Shown: piece by piece, positions 62,601 to 64,000 of the stretch
How positions within the stretch are numbered: position 1 is the stretch's first letter
Layout of the letters: the number at the start of each line of letters is the position of its first letter
DNA from: Castor canadensis
Lineage: Eukaryota > Chordata > Mammalia > Rodentia > Castoridae
Assembly: GCF_047511655.1 (NCBI RefSeq)
Contig: NC_133401.1
Span: 16,176,001-16,240,000, forward strand
DNA length: 64,000 bases
Reading direction: 5' to 3'
Made by a program: the position numbers and the translations under genes
Notes under the pieces: generated by a model
Told to the model about the DNA's origin: nothing
The model's database searches: none
Seen by the model: the letters and a program-made list of their open reading frames with translations, nothing else

Positions 62601-63777
62601 GAAGTAGCCTATATGTCAACCTCTCGGTGCACCAGACTGGGGACTTCCATGGGATTCCAGAAGGTGGCGCTGTCAGATCCAGGAAACAGAGCTGCCCCTT
62701 TGTGGGGCTGAGTGAGGGCGAGGGGCAGACAGCTTTTCTGCCCAGGTGTGTTGGGAAGGCTGGCCTTAGCCTCTCCCCACTGTGGGCTTCATCACAGTAC
62801 CACCTTTTGGGAGGAGCAGAGCTGGTCATGCCCCACTGTCCCCACTGTGGGGCCAGCCCAGCTTCTTGGGGTGTCTCTGCCCTCACCACTGCCCACCCTG
62901 CTTTCCTAGGAGTTCACGGACCTTGAGCAACGCATTGACTGCCTGGACCTGAAAGGTATGTGTCCGCTGGGACACAACCCCAGGGGCCGCGGGCAGGTTG
63001 GGGCCTGGGGGTAGGCCAAGGGCAGGGTGTGAGCCTGTGGTCTGGGAGGCAAGGAGTCCCCAGCTCCTCAGGGTGCTTTCTGCACATGTGCAGTCTGGGA
63101 CACGTGGTCACTGCGTCCTTCTAGGGGAGAAGCTCGACTACAAGGCCTGTGAGGCCCTGGAGGAGGTCTTCAAGAGGCTGCAGTTCAGGGTGGTGGACCT
63201 GGAGCAGACCAGCCTGGATGAAGACGTGAGCAGCCCCGGGCTCCCAGACCAGAGGCTTGGGTGGGGAGGGGACGCCCTAGACAAAGGTGTGGCCTGAAGA
63301 GCTGGGCAAGAGGATGTGCGGCCACTGGAGCCTCCTGAACAGGCTCCCGTCCTGGACGTCAGTCACAGTGTCCAAGGGCCTAGAGACATTTGGAAGCTGT
63401 GTCCTCAGTAAGCTGTGGGTCGGAGGGACCTGGGCGGCCCCAGGGGAGGTGACTTGGAGAGAGTACACCAGCACACCAGTCAGGACTCAGTGAGTGACAG
63501 AAAACAGGCTGGCATGAGCAGAAAGGGAAAGAGTGGCTCTGTGTTCCAGAGTGTGGGTTCACTCCCTGTCCAGAATCCCTCATATTTTTAATGGACCTTG
63601 TGGCAGGGCCTGGCCTGGCCACCAGGCCTGACACTGAACCCCCATGTCCGTCCCCAGGGTGCCTCAGCCCTCTTCGACATGATCGAGTACTATGAGTCAG
63701 CCACTCACCTCAACATCTCCTTCAACAAGCACATCGGCACCCGGGGCTGGCAGGCCGCCGCCCACATGATGCGCAAG
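35388..63777 (+). CDS. PPP1R37: PPP1R37 (LRRC68), PP1 inhibitor with leucine-rich repeats, 3' end outside window
   Basis: Exons 35388-35601, 61941-62038, 62910-62955, 63125-63225, 63658-63777 join in phase to 193 codons. Residues 1-45 are acidic/Pro/Ala-rich. KRVTF (48-52) contains the RVxF PP1-docking motif. From about residue 100 the leucine-rich repeats begin (LDLKGEKLDY, VVDLEQTSLDED, THLNISFNKHIG). The human protein is about 690 residues, so roughly the first quarter is here. Known role: binds and inhibits protein phosphatase 1 catalytic subunits. Compared with my memory of human, the N-terminus has extra Ala-Asp-Glu codons. Confidence 0.96.
36265..36440 (+). repeat. B1 plus ID SINE
   Basis: B1 half TATAATCCCAGCTACTGAGG and ID half GGGGTGTGGCTCACAGAATA with a short A-rich end. 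Confidence 0.7.
37570..37690 (+). repeat. MIR remnant
   Basis: TGCGCCTCAGTTTTCCCAAC followed by TGCAAAATGGGTGA is the conserved 3' part of MIR. Confidence 0.7.
41130..41225 (-). repeat. Reverse B1 half fragment
   Basis: GGTCTGGCTTCAAACTGCAG and CCTCCCAGTAGCTAAGATTA are the reversed B1 half of B1-dID. Confidence 0.65.
41963..41988. repeat. 26-bp perfect palindrome
   Basis: AGTCTTGAGGCTG is followed directly by its exact reverse complement. There is no spacer, and it lies outside any recognised SINE. Confidence 0.9.
43128..43190 (-). repeat. Reverse B1 fragment
   Basis: TTTTGAGACAGAGTCTCACT and GGCTGGTCTGGAACTCATGA. Confidence 0.7.
45035..46060 (-). repeat. Ancient L1 3' end, antisense
   Basis: AGTTTATTGAGAACTGTTTC at its left edge, then GTTGTGCAGCCATCATCACA, TGGAATTGTTGGGCACATGG and CATCTTTTCACGTGCTTATT in the order of the reversed old L1 3' region. 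A B1-dID interrupts it. Confidence 0.78.
45368..45585 (-). repeat. Reverse B1-dID, short-ID form, inside old L1
   Basis: Two T-runs of about 17 and 22 flank the ID half. The B1 half ends GTGTGAGCCTCAGGCACCCA. Confidence 0.85.
46300..46441 (-). repeat. Second ancient L1 fragment, antisense
   Basis: GCATGAGTAATGCAGCGGTT and CCAGGTCAAAGGAGC resemble another reversed old L1 3' region. Confidence 0.5.
46448..46747 (+). repeat. B1-related SINEs plus ID
   Basis: B1 46448-46550, a second B1-like half 46555-46655, then ID 46660-46747 with an A-tail. Confidence 0.75.
47372..47602 (-). repeat. Reverse ID and B1 remnant
   Basis: ID 47372-47461 (GTCAAACCCAGGGCCTTGGC) and B1 remnant 47507-47602. Confidence 0.7.
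48510..48903 (-). repeat. Reverse B1, ID and B1-dID in succession
   Basis: B1 48510-48612; ID 48628-48703; B1-dID 48719-48900. The B1-dID is flanked by CCCCTGAGTGTTTTT (48704-48718) and CCCCTGAGTGTTCTG (48901-48915), a slightly diverged duplication. Confidence 0.85.
50890..51088 (+). repeat. B1-dID, short-ID form, with target-site duplication
   Basis: Near-matching flanks AGAGAAACAATTGTG (about 50877-50891) and AGAGCAACAACTGTG (about 51092-51106). Confidence 0.82.
51237..51302 (+). repeat. Heavily deleted B1-ID copy
   Basis: A B1 start (AGCTGGGTGTGGTGGTGCAC) is joined directly to an ID end. Confidence 0.6.
51590..52030 (-). repeat. Ancient L1 fragment, antisense, highly diverged
   Basis: CTGCACCTTGCTTTTCTGTC, GGGGCCGCTGGATCAAAGGG and CTTGCCAAATGGTCCTTGAA follow the reversed L1M order. 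Confidence 0.6.
53470..53770 (-). repeat. Reverse ID and reverse B1-dID, long-ID form
   Basis: ID 53470-53535; B1-dID 53545-53770 with a TTTA-rich tail and TGCTTGCTAGGCAGGCCTCT. Confidence 0.82.
55878..55939. repeat. 28-bp direct repeat, two exact copies
   Basis: The unit beginning TATAGAGTGGTGTCAGCTTC occurs at 55878-55905 and 55912-55939, a period of 34. Confidence 0.9.
56053..56094. repeat. 11-bp minisatellite, 3.8 copies
   Basis: The unit CTGCTGCACTC repeats with one T variant in the first copy. Confidence 0.88.
57600..57620 (-). promoter_or_regulatory. CTCF-like motif
   Basis: On the minus strand TGGGCACCAGGGGGCGGCAG, close to the consensus core CCACNAGGGGGCRS. Confidence 0.45.
57983..57996 (-). 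promoter_or_regulatory. CTCF-like motif
   Basis: On the minus strand CCAGAAGGTGGCAG, close to CCANNAGGTGGCAG. Confidence 0.45.
59850..60115 (+). repeat. MIR remnant
   Basis: AGCTTGTGACCTTGAGCAAG and TGCTTCAGTTTCTTCC are MIR core landmarks; an ATAAAATGAGTACTGATAAC end follows. Confidence 0.65.
60688..61035 (-). repeat. Reverse B1, then ID plus B1
   Basis: B1 60688-60814; ID 60873-60945 (GGTTGGAACCCAGGGCCTTT); B1 60950-61035. Confidence 0.75.
61589..61692 (+). repeat. B1 SINE just upstream of PPP1R37 exon 2
   Basis: CCCAGGAGGCTAGAGGATCC and GCTACATAGCCAGTGAGACC mark a B1 monomer. Confidence 0.65.
61941..62038 (+). CDS. PPP1R37: PPP1R37 exon 2
   Basis: It encodes QNVTVDEVISAYRQACQKLN and CRQIPKLLRQLQ. 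Acceptor TGCCCGCAG, donor GTACCG (weak). Confidence 0.95.
62039..62909 (+). other. PPP1R37: PPP1R37 intron 2
   Basis: 871 bp, AT-richer in 62100-62340, with no SINE recognised. It contains the forward CTCF-like motif at 62657-62672. Confidence 0.65.
62657..62672 (+). promoter_or_regulatory. CTCF-like motif
   Basis: CCAGAAGGTGGCGCTG closely matches the CTCF core on the plus strand. Confidence 0.45.
62910..62955 (+). CDS. PPP1R37: PPP1R37 exon 3 (46 nt)
   Basis: It encodes EFTDLEQRIDCLDLK, the lead-in to the leucine-rich repeats. Acceptor TTTCCTAG, donor GTATGT. Confidence 0.95.
63125..63225 (+). CDS. PPP1R37: PPP1R37 exon 4
   Basis: It encodes GEKLDYKACEALEEVFKRLQ and FRVVDLEQTSLDED. Acceptor TTCTAG, donor GTGAGC. 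Confidence 0.95.
63226..63657 (+). other. PPP1R37: PPP1R37 intron 4
   Basis: 432 bp of unique sequence, nothing else recognised. Confidence 0.6.
63658..63777 (+). CDS. PPP1R37: PPP1R37 exon 5 (last in window)
   Basis: It encodes GASALFDMIEYYESATHLNI, SFNKHIGTRGWQAAAHMMRK. It is 120 nt, phase 0 at both ends. Its donor GTAGGG runs almost directly into the CA microsatellite. Confidence 0.95.
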
Positions 63778-63809
63778 GTAGGGCCGCGCCCCCCCCAGCC
63801 CCCATACCC

Positions 63810-63963
63810 CCACACACACCCATACCCCACACACACACACACACACACCACACACACACACACACACCACACACACACCACACACACACCACACACACCA
63901 CACACACACCACACACACACCACACACACACCACACACACACCTCACACACACACACACCACA

Positions 63964-63994
<31 letters not shown>

Positions 63995-64000
63995 CCACAC
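63810..64000. repeat. CA microsatellite with regular ACC interruptions
   Basis: (CA)n tracts of 3-10 units are separated by an extra C, forming a loose 9-11 bp higher-order period. It runs past the window edge. Confidence 0.95.

Noticed and set aside
63697-63998. Val/Cys-rich minus-strand frames
   Set aside because: They are translations of the CA microsatellite.
1-64000. CRISPR arrays, operons, phage or bacterial systems
   Set aside because: The window is mammalian with spliced genes and SINEs; no such structure is present.

Overview
This window is nuclear DNA of a non-murid rodent. It is full of dimeric B1-dID SINEs (a 7SL-derived half joined to a tRNA-like ID half) and free ID copies; the variants resemble those I associate with beaver (Castor). 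Genus is an inference (about 0.6), rodent is secure. Gene order and proteins match the human 19q13.32 block CLASRP - ZNF296 - GEMIN7 - PPP1R37, downstream of the APOE/RELB region.

Layout. 1-20752 (+): CLASRP, a Clk4-associating SR-related splicing factor. The first coding exons lie left of the window; 19 coding exons up to the stop and poly(A) signal are present, and every junction was checked for phase (645 residues). 21306-25107 (-): ZNF296, three coding exons, 470 residues, convergent with CLASRP, with a CpG-rich promoter at about 25.1-25.27 kb. 27.0-33.1 kb (+): GEMIN7, with a CpG-rich candidate first exon near 27.1 kb and its whole 127-residue CDS in one exon at 32682-33065. 34.1-64 kb (+): PPP1R37, with a CpG-rich promoter and exon 1 at 35.15-35.6 kb, a 26.3-kb first intron without recognisable genes, and exons 2-5 at 61.9-63.8 kb; the gene continues past the right edge.

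The genes are not an operon. CLASRP regulates splicing, GEMIN7 serves the SMN complex that builds spliceosomal snRNPs, ZNF296 is a BCL11-like zinc-finger transcription factor with a NuRD-type N-terminal motif, and PPP1R37 is a leucine-rich-repeat inhibitor of protein phosphatase 1.

Between exons, repeats dominate: about 45 SINE copies, one young L1 insertion with a perfect 16-bp target-site duplication (7286-8059), several ancient L1 fragments, MIR/L2 remnants and a CA microsatellite at the right edge. I found no undescribed gene system. The most useful second looks are a GTNNGT tandem splice donor and a run of four frame-neutral RS exons in CLASRP, 66 identical bases shared by two ZNF296 fingers, a palindromic RFX X-box near PPP1R37, CTCF-like motifs in its introns, a 26-bp perfect palindrome, and a B1-dID subfamily with a deleted ID half.
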